Shown: positions 47,622-57,149, counted from the stretch's first letter. The stretch: DNA of 64,000 bases from Pedobacter sp. AJM (GCF_002197755.1 NZ_NHOT01000003.1:1132243-1196242); one strand, 5' to 3'. Made by a program: numbers and translations. Notes: generated by a model not told the origin, from the letters alone.

Positions 47622-48062
47622 TTAGAGGATAATTCCGGATTTGCTTCTGTAACTAAGATATTCATCTTCTTTTTGTGTCATTATGGTTTTAGCAGCTTTG
47701 CCTTTATCTTTATAGCCCAGTAAATGCAATGTTCCGTGAATCATGATACGGCAAACCTCATCAAAATCGTTTGTTTTAAAGGTTTTGGCATTTTCTTTAA
47801 CCCGTTCTATGCTGATAAAAATATCACTTACAATCAGTTTTTCTTCCTCTGAGTTATCAAAGGTGATAATATCTGTATAGGTATCATGATTGAGATATTG
47901 CTGATTAATACCCAGTAAGTATTCATCGCTACAAAAAATGAAGTTGAGTTCCTGCAATTTAAAACCTTCTTTTTCAATAGTCTCTTTAACCCATTTTTTT
48001 ACTTTAAGTTTTTGCGGTAAATTATAACGTATGGATTCTGTAAAGAATGAAATTGCAGGCAT
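47622..48062 (-). CDS. ybeY: Endoribonuclease YbeY
   Basis: 146 residues. NQQYLNHDTYTDIITFDNS (about 54-72) and the zinc motif HGTLHLLGYKDK (about 109-120). In the E. coli motif HGxLHLxGYDH the third ligand is His; here the residue at that spacing is Asp, which I believe is usual for Bacteroidota. YbeY acts in 16S rRNA 3' maturation and 70S quality control. It converges with the threonine-aldolase-like gene and the stops are adjacent. Confidence 0.93.
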   Translation of the reverse strand: MPAISFFTESIRYNLPQKLKVKKWVKETIEKEGFKLQELNFIFCSDEYLLGINQQYLNHDTYTDIITFDNSEEEKLIVSDIFISIERVKENAKTFKTNDFDEVCRIMIHGTLHLLGYKDKGKAAKTIMTQKEDEYLSYRSKSGIIL

Positions 48063-48131
48063 TTTGAATTATTTAAGACTGCAAATTTAAGAAAATATTG
48101 TAGGAGTGAGGGGACTAATATTAGCAGATTA

Positions 48132-48422
48132 TTATCTGTTAAATTTCAATTTAGGATTTCGGGTCGTATGGAAAATGGCAAAGATTATGATTTCATCTTC
48201 CATTATTTCAAAAATGATAACATAAGGAAATTTATTGAGAACTAAATGCCGATATTCTTTTTCGATTTTTTGATAGTATTGAGGATTCTTTTCAATTTTC
48301 GTGTAACACCGACTTAATTCGGCAAGAAATAAATCTCCTAAACCTTTCTTTTGCTCTTCATACCAATCATATGCAGCCTTTGCCATTAAAATGGCCCTGG
48401 GTTTGATTTGAAGCCTAAGCAT
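48132..48422 (-). CDS. RelE/ParE-family toxin
   Basis: 96 residues. A RelE/ParE fold: AKAAYDWYEEQKKGLGDLFL (about 14-33), KIEKNPQYYQKIEKEYRHL (about 47-65), KFPYVIIFEIMEDEIIIFAI and HTTRNPKLK at the end. ParE members block DNA gyrase and RelE members cut mRNA; this looks more like ParE, judged only from the C-terminal motif. It overlaps the antitoxin gene by one base (stop/start), typical of type II toxin-antitoxin operons. Confidence 0.88.
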   Translation of the reverse strand: MLRLQIKPRAILMAKAAYDWYEEQKKGLGDLFLAELSRCYTKIEKNPQYYQKIEKEYRHLVLNKFPYVIIFEIMEDEIIIFAIFHTTRNPKLKFNR

Positions 48423-48661
48423 TATAATACTTTGATTCCCTTAATAATATCAAGGGCATCTTGTTTACTATAAGAATCTGTAACGCCATTTAAATGTAAT
48501 TCTCTTTCTTTATCAAGTATTTCTAAATGGTCTTTTGTAAGCACAAAAGATTTTTCATTCTCAATCTCATTTTCAAGCAAAGTATAAATAGCTTTTATCT
48601 TATTATCCTCTGCATCAGATAAATACGTAATTAATCTTTTTCTTATGGCTGTACTTGTCAT
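48422..48661 (-). CDS. Type II antitoxin of the adjacent RelE/ParE toxin
   Basis: 79 residues. The N-terminus (MTSTAIRKRLITYLSDAED) is helix-rich, followed by an acidic C-terminal region (about 38-79) that would wrap the toxin. It resembles the addiction-module antitoxin family; a DNA-binding motif is not obvious. Position first in the operon, with the toxin overlapping by one base, identifies its role. Confidence 0.8.
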   Translation of the reverse strand: MTSTAIRKRLITYLSDAEDNKIKAIYTLLENEIENEKSFVLTKDHLEILDKERELHLNGVTDSYSKQDALDIIKGIKVL

Positions 48662-48705
48662 TTAACAAATATAATAAAAAATAAGCTGCGAATTTGTGGC
48701 TAAAT

Positions 48706-51700
48706 CTATTGTACCATATTTAAAGATTTTAAATATTCAGCGATTTTATTTCTATAGTAGTAGTTCAAGCTTGGTGGCAGTTTTTGCAACATATCGCTTC
48801 CGTTTTGCTGTTGCTTTTTATATTGATCGAACATTTTCTGGTAGGAAGGTGGAAACTCTTTTGCAGCTTTGCTTTCGCGTTTGGAATCCTCTTCCTGATC
48901 GCGTTCTGCTTTTTCTGCATTTAATAGCTTAGTTAACAGTTCTTTCTGCCTGTTCAGGGTTTCCTGTTGTAGACGTTTATTAACCAGATCGCTTTCCGTT
49001 TGTTTCATTTCCTTAATGGCTTCATTGAGATTACCCATTTTACCAGAACCATCCTTATTTTCTTCGCGATTAATCTTTTCCAGCGCTTGTCGAATCATCT
49101 GCTGTTGTTGAGCCATTTTTCCAAATTCCTGGCTCATCTGACCTTTACCAACTGTACCTTGGTTTCCGCCCGACTTTTGCATCTGTTCTCTGGCTTTCTG
49201 CATGCTTTTATTTAACTGTTCCTGCATCTGCGAAAGTTGTTTCATGCCTTGCTTTTGCTTTTTACCACTTCCGCCTTTTGAGTTTTTCTGCATATTCTGC
49301 AACTGATTCAAAGCTTCACTCAACATCAGACTTAAATTATTGATAGAAGTCATGGTAAATTGTTGGTAGCGGTTGGCTTCTGGTGTACTTCGTTCACCCA
49401 GGCGATCTAAGCTTTTGTCCAGGTTAAAATTGATTTTATTCATTTCCTCATTCACTGTCGATTCAATTTGAGGAACACGTTTGCTTAGTGCATATAAACT
49501 ATCTGCAATGGTCTTCAGGTTATCCTTAATATTTCGTTGTTTCTGAACATTGGTGGTGTAAGCTGGATCCGCTGCTGTCATTTTCTTCAGCGTGAGCATC
49601 ACTTTTTCCTGCTCGAAAGAAGTATGCAATAAATTTTCCAGTAAGCGGCGTAACTCTTTTGCATTCAGGTTATTTTCTTGTTCTTCTCCCTGCTGCTGCA
49701 TGTCTTTCATTTTTTTAGAAAGTTTTTCCATCTGCTCGCCGGCTTTTTGTTGCTTCTGACCGGCACTTTTTGAATCTTTCTTCTCTAAAGCATCCTTGCT
49801 GTCCTGCTGTTCTTTCTGAATCTCCTGTACATCTTTCTCCGGGTTTTCGAAAGGATTTGGCTTTTCTAAACTTTGATTTTTTTCTTCCAGTTTTTTCAAG
49901 TCATCCTTTAAATCCTTCATTTCCTTATTCAAGGCTTCCTGTTTTTGTTTAAGGGCTTCCTGATCCTGTTTTTTATCTGCAGTTTGCTTCGCTAAATCTT
50001 TTTGCTCTTTAGCCAGTTCATTTAAACGGTCGATATCATTTTGAAGGTTTTGTTCAAATTCCAGTTGTTTATAGAGTTCCAGGATTCTGTCCAGTTCATT
50101 TTTAAGGGTTTTATTGTCCAGCTGCATTTTCGAAAGTTCGTTCTGCGTTTGGTCTTTATTTTTCTCATTCATCAGGTTTTGCAGTTTCTGCAAAAGTTCT
50201 TTGGTTTTATCATCAAGTACATTGTCAAACAGGTCTTTAATTTGTTTCTGCTTTTCCTGTAATTCTTCAGTTTGCTTTTGATCTTCCTGTTGCTGAATGT
50301 TTTGATCATTCTGGGCTTTAATCTCTTTTACAGCTTCATCCAGTTGTTTCTGTTTATCCAACAAAGCTTCAATTTGCTTTTTATCTTCAAAGGAAATCTG
50401 CTTTTTATCGATCAGGCTTTCCGCAACTTTTTTGCTTTCTTTTTCAATGGTGTTGGCTAAACGAATGGCCGATTGCATTTTTTGTTTCAAGGCCTGGTTG
50501 CTTGCATTAACCTGCTGTGCAGTTTCACCTTTTGTGGCTTGCTTAAAGGTTTTGATTTCAGAGCGGGTTATTTTTGAACCATTTACGCCGTCATTATCAG
50601 CAACTTCAAAATAATATTCAATTTGTTGTCCTGGCCTGGCAGCAACTGCTTTTAGATCCCAGAAATAGAAAAATGTATTTTCAGTGATGTTCGCCTTTAT
50701 CGAAATATCTTTGCTTACAGTACTGATTATTTTATTGTTTTCTTTGATGTTGTATTTAAAACTTAAACGGCTAAATCCGTAATCATCAGTAACTTGTCCA
50801 CTGAAATACAAAGCTTTATTACTAACCGAATCTTGTTTCTGTTCCACCTGAATAGCAGGTGATTGATCTTTCACCACGGTAACCTGATGGGAAAGGGAAT
50901 CTCTTAAGGTAACAAATTCATTCTTCGGCGTAATGCTGTATCTGGCGTTATTTTTTAGGGTTGCGTGATATGTAGACTGGTTATTTTCCACTTTTAAAAC
51001 ATGCTCTTGATCATTCAATTTAAATATTAGTGAATTGCTTTGTCCGGTTTTAAAGGTCCAGGTTACATGCGTGCCTTCGGGAAGAAGTAAATCACCAACA
51101 TTGGAGACCACCTCTGCTTTTTTGCCTAAATAGGATGGGAAATTTAAAGTGGCTATTGCACTGAGGAGTTCAGGACGGGGTTTTACGGTAAGCGCAAATG
51201 CGGAGGAGCTAAAACCGCCACCTTTGAAAATTAGGCTTTTATCACTTTGTATATTTTTGATGCTGTATTTAAATCTGCTGATATTGTTTTTTTCCAATTT
51301 ATAAGTATTCTTGCCATCTTCCACATATACTTCAGCGGGCAACTCATCCCCATCCAATTTTAAATCAACGGTAATATCATCGCCCTGGGTAACGGTTAAA
51401 TTGTGGTTTAGAATGGTAAAGGTGAAGGGCGCTTTTGGAGCAATATATTCATCATATTTAAAAAAACTATTCGTGCCTTCACGAAGAATTGCAGGTGCAA
51501 AAAGTCCAATCAGGAAGATGATAGACAGGGGTACAAAAAGATATTTTAAGTATTTCTTATTATCGTTTATGCGAACAGCTGTATAAAAGGGAACAGGTTT
51601 TAATTCCATTATTTTCTGATCAATACTGGCCAGAATCAATTGATTATTTTCCGGATGGCTGGCAGATAGCTGGTAAAGTTGAAGTGTATTTAAAAGTTTA

Positions 51701-52023
51701 TCTTTAATGTCGTGAAAATGATTTCCGATAATTACAGATGCCTCATCAAATGAAAGGTGCTTATTTAATTTAAGCATGGAAAGCAAAGGCCGAATGATTA
51801 GATAACCGATCAATATCATACCAATGAGCAAATAGCCAAAGAATGAAAAAGTTTTTAAGCCGACAGAGGGGTGGAAGTAATACAAACACAAAAATAACAG
51901 CAAATACAAGCCTAAGAGTATTGCAGCAGTATAGATGCTTCCCCTTAAAATCTTATTGAGATAAAACTTATGGATAAACTCTTCTATCTTTCTCAGTAAA
52001 TCGCTGTAGTTGTTGCTTACCAT
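48706..52023 (-). CDS. DUF4175 family large membrane protein
   Basis: 1105 residues from the ATG at 52023; the frame extends 17 codons further without a better start. Three N-terminal membrane helices (about 30-55, 62-82 and 160-180) lead to a periplasmic part with beta domains (about 190-500). The remainder (about 540-1000) is a very long Gln/Lys/Glu-rich coiled coil with repeats such as QKQEALNKEMKDLK and GKKQKQGMKQLSQMQEQLN. This is the DUF4175 layout of Bacteroidota. Function is unknown; the low-complexity C-terminus makes spurious antisense frames in this region. Confidence 0.85.
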   Translation of the reverse strand: MVSNNYSDLLRKIEEFIHKFYLNKILRGSIYTAAILLGLYLLLFLCLYYFHPSVGLKTFSFFGYLLIGMILIGYLIIRPLLSMLKLNKHLSFDEASVIIGNHFHDIKDKLLNTLQLYQLSASHPENNQLILASIDQKIMELKPVPFYTAVRINDNKKYLKYLFVPLSIIFLIGLFAPAILREGTNSFFKYDEYIAPKAPFTFTILNHNLTVTQGDDITVDLKLDGDELPAEVYVEDGKNTYKLEKNNISRFKYSIKNIQSDKSLIFKGGGFSSSAFALTVKPRPELLSAIATLNFPSYLGKKAEVVSNVGDLLLPEGTHVTWTFKTGQSNSLIFKLNDQEHVLKVENNQSTYHATLKNNARYSITPKNEFVTLRDSLSHQVTVVKDQSPAIQVEQKQDSVSNKALYFSGQVTDDYGFSRLSFKYNIKENNKIISTVSKDISIKANITENTFFYFWDLKAVAARPGQQIEYYFEVADNDGVNGSKITRSEIKTFKQATKGETAQQVNASNQALKQKMQSAIRLANTIEKESKKVAESLIDKKQISFEDKKQIEALLDKQKQLDEAVKEIKAQNDQNIQQQEDQKQTEELQEKQKQIKDLFDNVLDDKTKELLQKLQNLMNEKNKDQTQNELSKMQLDNKTLKNELDRILELYKQLEFEQNLQNDIDRLNELAKEQKDLAKQTADKKQDQEALKQKQEALNKEMKDLKDDLKKLEEKNQSLEKPNPFENPEKDVQEIQKEQQDSKDALEKKDSKSAGQKQQKAGEQMEKLSKKMKDMQQQGEEQENNLNAKELRRLLENLLHTSFEQEKVMLTLKKMTAADPAYTTNVQKQRNIKDNLKTIADSLYALSKRVPQIESTVNEEMNKINFNLDKSLDRLGERSTPEANRYQQFTMTSINNLSLMLSEALNQLQNMQKNSKGGSGKKQKQGMKQLSQMQEQLNKSMQKAREQMQKSGGNQGTVGKGQMSQEFGKMAQQQQMIRQALEKINREENKDGSGKMGNLNEAIKEMKQTESDLVNKRLQQETLNRQKELLTKLLNAEKAERDQEEDSKRESKAAKEFPPSYQKMFDQYKKQQQNGSDMLQKLPPSLNYYYRNKIAEYLKSLNMVQ

Positions 52024-52158
52024 ATCAACGTAAATGTAAAAAATTGTTCCCATCAATTTAATATAAACTTGCAAGGTTTTTAAGAATATTGAGGATTTTG
52101 ATGCGGATAGTTAATATAAAATTTACATAAATTTTAAATGAGTGTACAGGTAAAAATC

Positions 52159-52166
52159 TACTTTTG
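52159..52166 (+). promoter_or_regulatory. -7 promoter element of the GDPD-GH16 gene
   Basis: TACTTTTG matches TAnnTTTG and ends 23 bp before the ATG at 52190. A -33 TTTG at the right distance is not clear. Confidence 0.5.
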
Positions 52167-52189
52167 GATTTTGTATATTAAGCCTGAAT

Positions 52190-53692
52190 ATGAAGCGAAT
52201 CGTTATTTCAACAATTATGGTATTGGTATTTACCACCTCATTTGCACAAAAGTTTCATTGGAATAAAAACCAGGTCATTGCCCATCGTGGTGCCTGGAAA
52301 AAGAATAATTACCCTCAAAATTCAATAGCATCTTTAAATGAAGCGATTAAACTTGGCTGTTACGGTTCTGAGTTTGATGTATGGATGACAGCCGATAACA
52401 TTTTAGTGATTAACCATGATCCTGAATTTCAAGGTTTAACCATCGAAAAAGTCAAATATGAAGACCTGCTGACTAAAACCATGAGCAATGGAGAAAAGAT
52501 TCCAACGCTTGAAGATTACCTGAAAGCGGGGATGAAACAACGCGGAACCAAACTGATTCTCGAAATCAAACCTTCTTTAGTTAGTAAGGAACGCGGAATC
52601 GACGTAACCAGTCGATGTGTGGATATGGTGAAAAAAGTTGGTGCTGTAGCATGGATCGAGTACATCAGCTTCGATTATGATTATTGCAAACGTATTTTAG
52701 AACTGATGCCTGATGCAAAGGTGGCTTACCTGAAAGGTGATGTTAGTGCAGCACAAATGAAAACAGATCGTTTAACCGGTGTAGACTATTATTACAGCAT
52801 TTACCAAAAAGAAGGCTGGATTGAAAATGCACACCAGCTAGGCCTGACTGTAAATGCCTGGACCGTAAATACTGTACCAGAAATTCAGTGGTTACTGGCC
52901 CATCAGGTCGATTATATCACCACCAACGAACCTGAATTAGCTTTTGATGAACTGAAGAAAACACCATCTGCACTTGGATGGAAATTAAAATGGGCAGATG
53001 AGTTTTATGATACGGGCCTTCCGCTTAGCAAAAACTGGTCGTACGATGTAGGCGGAAAAGGCTGGGGTAATAATGAATTGCAATACTATACCGAAGCCGA
53101 CTCAACAAATGCAAAGGTAAAAAAGGGAAACCTGAATATCACGGCTGTTAAAGCAGATAAAGATGGAAATCATTATACCTCTGCAAGGCTGGTGAGTAAA
53201 AATAAATTTGATTTTAAATACGGAAGGGTAGAAGTAAGGGCAATGTTACCCAAAGGCAGGGGCTTATGGCCGGCAATCTGGGCATTGCCTACCGACTGGA
53301 AATACGGTGACTGGCCTAAAAGCGGTGAAATTGATATCATGGAACATGTAGGCTATGAACCGGATAGTGTTTATGGAACCGTTCATACGGCAAAATTTAA
53401 CCATACCATTTATACACAGGTGGGGAAAGGCATTAAAATCAATCCTTATGATGCTTACCATGTTTATGCCATTGAATGGTACAAAGACAGAATTGATTTT
53501 TTTGTCGATGATCAAAAATACCTGACTTTTAAAAACACGGGTAAAGGTGCGCCTGAATGGCCGTTTGATCAGAATTTTCACCTCATCTTGAATATGGCTG
53601 TTGGCGGTAACTGGGGCGGTAAGAAGGGTGTTGATGATTCAATTTTCCCGGCAACGATGAAAGTGGATTATGTAAGGGTTTACCAGAAATAA
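52190..53692 (+). CDS. Secreted fusion: glycerophosphodiester phosphodiesterase + GH16 glycoside hydrolase
   Basis: 500 residues with a signal peptide (about 1-19). The N-terminal half (about 20-255) is a GDPD barrel: VIAHRGAWKK (catalytic His), GSEFDVWMTAD (metal Glu/Asp), VINHDPEF (second His), LILEIKPS and VNAWTVNT. From about 260 a GH16 beta-jelly-roll starts (LKWADEFYDT) with NNELQYYTEAD, GLWPAIWALP and the catalytic motif GEIDIMEHVG (about 375-384), nucleophile and acid Glu both present. GDPD releases glycerol-3-phosphate from phosphodiesters; GH16 cuts beta-glucans and related glycans. The next gene encodes an exported phospholipase C, 29 bp after the stop. Both active sites look intact, so the enzyme could be bifunctional. 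Confidence 0.92.
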   Translation: MKRIVISTIMVLVFTTSFAQKFHWNKNQVIAHRGAWKKNNYPQNSIASLNEAIKLGCYGSEFDVWMTADNILVINHDPEFQGLTIEKVKYEDLLTKTMSNGEKIPTLEDYLKAGMKQRGTKLILEIKPSLVSKERGIDVTSRCVDMVKKVGAVAWIEYISFDYDYCKRILELMPDAKVAYLKGDVSAAQMKTDRLTGVDYYYSIYQKEGWIENAHQLGLTVNAWTVNTVPEIQWLLAHQVDYITTNEPELAFDELKKTPSALGWKLKWADEFYDTGLPLSKNWSYDVGGKGWGNNELQYYTEADSTNAKVKKGNLNITAVKADKDGNHYTSARLVSKNKFDFKYGRVEVRAMLPKGRGLWPAIWALPTDWKYGDWPKSGEIDIMEHVGYEPDSVYGTVHTAKFNHTIYTQVGKGIKINPYDAYHVYAIEWYKDRIDFFVDDQKYLTFKNTGKGAPEWPFDQNFHLILNMAVGGNWGGKKGVDDSIFPATMKVDYVRVYQK

Positions 53693-53721
53693 TGTTAGAC
53701 CACAAATAGTGAACTCAATTT

Positions 53722-56094
53722 ATGGATTCGAGGAGAGAATTTTTAAAAAAAGCAGCACTGTTAGCCGGCGCAACAGGTGCTGCTAATACCTTACCTGCCG
53801 CCGTTTTGAAGGCAATGGCTATTAATGCTGAACCTGGTACTACTTTTCAGGATGCGGAGCACATCGTATTCCTGATGCAGGAAAACCGTTCTTTCGACCA
53901 TATGTTTGGCAAAATGAAAGGTGTTCGGGGCTTCAATGATCCACATCCGCATATTCAGCCAGATGGTAACAAAGTTTGGCTGCAAAAAGATGGGCAGGGT
54001 TATACTTATGCGCCTTTTCATGTTGATATAAACAAGACCAAAATTACCTGGCAGGGCGGATTGCCACATTCCTGGAACGACCAGGTTGCTGCCAGAAATG
54101 GAGGAAGATATGATAAATGGGTGCCCGTAAAATCGGCCATGTCATTAGCTTATTATGATCGGAATGATATTCCTTTCTATTATGCCTTGGCAGATGCCTT
54201 TACTGTTTGTGACCAGCATTTCTGCTCGTCATTAACCGGAACCACACCAAACAGGCTTTTCTTTTTCACCGGAACTGTGCGTGGCGAGAACAGCGCGAAT
54301 GACATTGCGGTAGTTAATAATGACCAGGCAGAATCTCAAAACAATGTTTTCGTAGACTGGCCTACTTTTCAGGAAACTTTAGAAGATAATGGAATCGATT
54401 GGCGCATTTACCAGAATGAACTGTGGACATCAAAGTTGCCTGAAGGCGAAATTGATGATTGGCTGGGAAATTATGGCGATAATCCGGTTGAATATGTTTC
54501 CCGGCATCAGGTTAAACTTTCAGCATATTTCAGAAAGAATGGTGATCATACTGTTAAACCGGCTTTAAGTGCAAAAGAAGTTCAGGAAAAGTATGATCGG
54601 TTATCCCAACGGGAAAAAAATCTGATCAATAAGGCTTTTCAAACCAACATCAGTCAGAAAGATTATTTGGATCTCGCGCCTTTTACCTTTACTAATGATG
54701 AAGGGAAATCAGAAACCATCAATATCCCAAAAGGTGATATTTTCTATCAGTTCAGGCAGGATGTAGATCAGGGGAAACTACCAACTGTTTCCTGGTTGGT
54801 GGCGCCACAGCGATTTTCTGATCATACCAGTTCCCCACTTTACGGTACCTGGTATGTAAGCGAAGCTTTAAATATTCTGACGAAGAACCCTGATGTATGG
54901 AAGAAAACCATCTTCGTCTTAACTTATGATGAAAATGATGGTTATTTTGATCATCAGCCACCTTTTATAGTGCCAAATCCAAATGATAAATCTTCAGGAA
55001 AAGTATCAGCAGGAATCGATTATGCTACAGATTTTGAACGGAGAAAGGGAAGTCCGATTGGTTTAGGCTACCGTGTACCTATGGTCATTGCATCGCCCTG
55101 GAGCAAAGGTGGTTTTGTAAATTCACAGGTATTTGATCATACATCTTCATTGATGTTTATGGAGAAATGGCTGAGCAAGAAAACAGGGAAGAAAATTAAG
55201 AGCAATAATATCAGTGACTGGAGAAGAACGATCTGTGGCGACCTGACATCAGTGTTCAGGCCTTATAACGGAGAAGACATAAAGTCGCCTTTACCTTTAA
55301 ACAGGCAAACTGTTGTAACCAATATTGAAAACGCGAAAAACAAGCCTGCACAGGCTGGTCCGACGGCGTTAAATAGGGTTGAGGTTGATAAAATTAATAA
55401 GTTTGAAGCTTTCTCGCATCAAACATCTGTGCATGCCCCAAAACAGGAAAATGGGACCAAACCTGCCTGCGCATTACCTTATCACTTAATGGTTGATGCT
55501 TCTGTTATAAATAATGAAATACAGCTGCGTTTTCAATCTGCCAAAACACTGTTTGGAAGCGTAACCGAAACTGCCGGAGCACCTTTTATTATGAACACCA
55601 TTGCCAAATTTAAAGGTGTGGTAGGGAAAACATGGGCTTATGCTGTAAAATCTGGTGATATTCTTACTGAAAAGATCAGCCTGGATGATTTCGATCAGGG
55701 TATTTACGACTTCAGTATTGCCGGACCAAATGGTTTTTTCAGGCATTTCACAGGAAGTAAAAATAATCCGCAAATTGTTATACAGGCAAAGCCGGAACAA
55801 AGTGGTTTGGTGAATAAAAAACTTACCGGCAATTTGATTTTTTCAATTGAAAACAAAGGTGCATCTCTGGTTAATATTCAAATTACAGATCAGAAATATG
55901 GTTCAACAGCCCGAAACCTGCAAATCAAACCACACTCTTTTGTTACTGTCAATTTAGGTTTATCAAAATCCCAAAACTGGTATGATTTCAGCATTATCCA
56001 AACGGGGAATAGAATATTTAAACATTGTTATGCGGGGAAAATAGAAACAGGGGATGTAACAACTACTGATCCTTTTATGGGGAATGTGGTATAG
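53722..56094 (+). CDS. Phosphocholine-specific phospholipase C, Tat-exported
   Basis: 790 residues. A Tat signal MDSRREFLKKAALLAGATGA begins the protein. The catalytic domain (about 45-520) belongs to the bacterial PLC/acid-phosphatase group with MQENRSFDHMFG (about 53-64), SSLTGTTPNRLFF (about 170-182) holding the nucleophile Thr, TYDENDGYFDHQPPF (about 403-417) and FDHTSSLMFMEKW (about 472-484). C-terminal DUF756-type domains follow (about 590-785). It splits phosphatidylcholine to diacylglycerol and phosphocholine, or acts on other head groups. It is probably cotranscribed with the GDPD-GH16 gene (29-bp gap). Confidence 0.92.
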   Translation: MDSRREFLKKAALLAGATGAANTLPAAVLKAMAINAEPGTTFQDAEHIVFLMQENRSFDHMFGKMKGVRGFNDPHPHIQPDGNKVWLQKDGQGYTYAPFHVDINKTKITWQGGLPHSWNDQVAARNGGRYDKWVPVKSAMSLAYYDRNDIPFYYALADAFTVCDQHFCSSLTGTTPNRLFFFTGTVRGENSANDIAVVNNDQAESQNNVFVDWPTFQETLEDNGIDWRIYQNELWTSKLPEGEIDDWLGNYGDNPVEYVSRHQVKLSAYFRKNGDHTVKPALSAKEVQEKYDRLSQREKNLINKAFQTNISQKDYLDLAPFTFTNDEGKSETINIPKGDIFYQFRQDVDQGKLPTVSWLVAPQRFSDHTSSPLYGTWYVSEALNILTKNPDVWKKTIFVLTYDENDGYFDHQPPFIVPNPNDKSSGKVSAGIDYATDFERRKGSPIGLGYRVPMVIASPWSKGGFVNSQVFDHTSSLMFMEKWLSKKTGKKIKSNNISDWRRTICGDLTSVFRPYNGEDIKSPLPLNRQTVVTNIENAKNKPAQAGPTALNRVEVDKINKFEAFSHQTSVHAPKQENGTKPACALPYHLMVDASVINNEIQLRFQSAKTLFGSVTETAGAPFIMNTIAKFKGVVGKTWAYAVKSGDILTEKISLDDFDQGIYDFSIAGPNGFFRHFTGSKNNPQIVIQAKPEQSGLVNKKLTGNLIFSIENKGASLVNIQITDQKYGSTARNLQIKPHSFVTVNLGLSKSQNWYDFSIIQTGNRIFKHCYAGKIETGDVTTTDPFMGNVV

Positions 56095-56347
56095 AGAAAT
56101 CGCAATTGCGGGAAGGTTATTTCAGCCGGCAAAGCTATCTCTGTAGCATTGCTTATTGCGTGAAAGATTGCTTCATGCCAAAATTTCACTACTTGGCTTT
56201 AGTTCGTCAGGAGGATCGGTGATTAATAGCACTTATTAAATAATCACTATCCGACTATCGGCACTTTCATCCGAAAGGGAAATCTTTGGGGAAGAGTTGT
56301 GAAAAATTGCTTTTTTGTTTCTCCTGACAGTGCAGTTGCCTGCTAAA

Positions 56348-56932
56348 TTAAAAAATTATAGGCAGTTCAACCTGCGTTTTATCCCAGGCTGCAAACAATG
56401 CAGCACCTTGCGGAAGTGGGTTAAACGTTAAGGAGAAATATTCGATTGGCTTGTTTAAGGTTTTAACCGGAACATCAACACGAACGATATCCATAGATTG
56501 ATTATAGGTGAAAGCACCCCATTTATCAGTTTGTTTATTGATGATGATGGTCCATTTATCCTTATTTGGGATGGCAAATAAACTATAAGTACCAGCCTTA
56601 ATTTTTTTACCACCAACAGTTACTTTCTTAAAGAAATGAATTTCTGTACTTTCATTCGCACCGAAACGCCAAACTTTACCGTACTGTTCCAGCACGCCAA
56701 AAATATCCCGGCCTTTTTTCTGAGGACGCGAATAAATGATTTTAATAACCGGCTTTACGTTTTCAGCATCCTTTGCCTTTGGACTATTCAGAGGAAAATA
56801 AAGAATATCTGCAGGACTGGGATCCGCAATCGGAAACTTTATTTCTGCGGGTAAACTTTCCTGGGCTTTTACACTAAAGCACAACAAAGCGAAGGCGATA
56901 ACAAAAATATTTCTCATCTGCTTTGAGTTCAT
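56348..56932 (-). CDS. DUF2911 family secreted protein
   Basis: 194 residues with a signal peptide (about 1-23). VIKIIYSRPQKKGRDIFG (about 62-79), YGKVWRFGANESTEIHFFK (about 84-102), GTYSLFAIPNKDKWTIIIN and a terminal strand region match DUF2911, a beta-rich domain of unknown function common in Bacteroidota. It converges with the PLC gene across 253 bp in which no gene is supported; a TCAGGAG/CTCCTGA pair and an AAGCAATCT-type repeat fragment (about 56160-56175) lie there. Confidence 0.85.
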   Translation of the reverse strand: MNSKQMRNIFVIAFALLCFSVKAQESLPAEIKFPIADPSPADILYFPLNSPKAKDAENVKPVIKIIYSRPQKKGRDIFGVLEQYGKVWRFGANESTEIHFFKKVTVGGKKIKAGTYSLFAIPNKDKWTIIINKQTDKWGAFTYNQSMDIVRVDVPVKTLNKPIEYFSLTFNPLPQGAALFAAWDKTQVELPIIF

Positions 56933-56963
56933 TTTAATTCAAAAGGAAAGCAAAAGTTACCAC

Positions 56964-57149
56964 TTAGTATTTTCTGCCTTTAACAATGGCATTCAAAAAT
57001 AAGCCGGCAGTTAATAAACCCAGTACGCCACCCAGCAAAGCGAAAATATAATTTTGAGTGATAATTGCCCCGGTTAAAATCCCGAAGAATAATCCTAATG
57101 CATAATATAACCAGTTGAAATTATTGCTGCTGTTTTCTTGTAAGTTCAT
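56964..57149 (-). CDS. Small two-helix membrane protein of unknown function
   Basis: 61 residues with two hydrophobic segments (about 14-31 and 35-54), and short polar ends. It starts 31 bp upstream of the DUF2911 gene on the same strand and may share its transcript. No family recognised; codon use and a clean hydrophobic pattern favour a real gene. Confidence 0.6.
   Translation of the reverse strand: MNLQENSSNNFNWLYYALGLFFGILTGAIITQNYIFALLGGVLGLLTAGLFLNAIVKGRKY

Noticed and set aside
50041..50614. Several plus-strand frames opposite the DUF4175 coiled coil
   Set aside because: Gln/Lys/Glu-rich codons on the minus strand produce long Phe/Leu-rich shadows; none has a start signal or domain.
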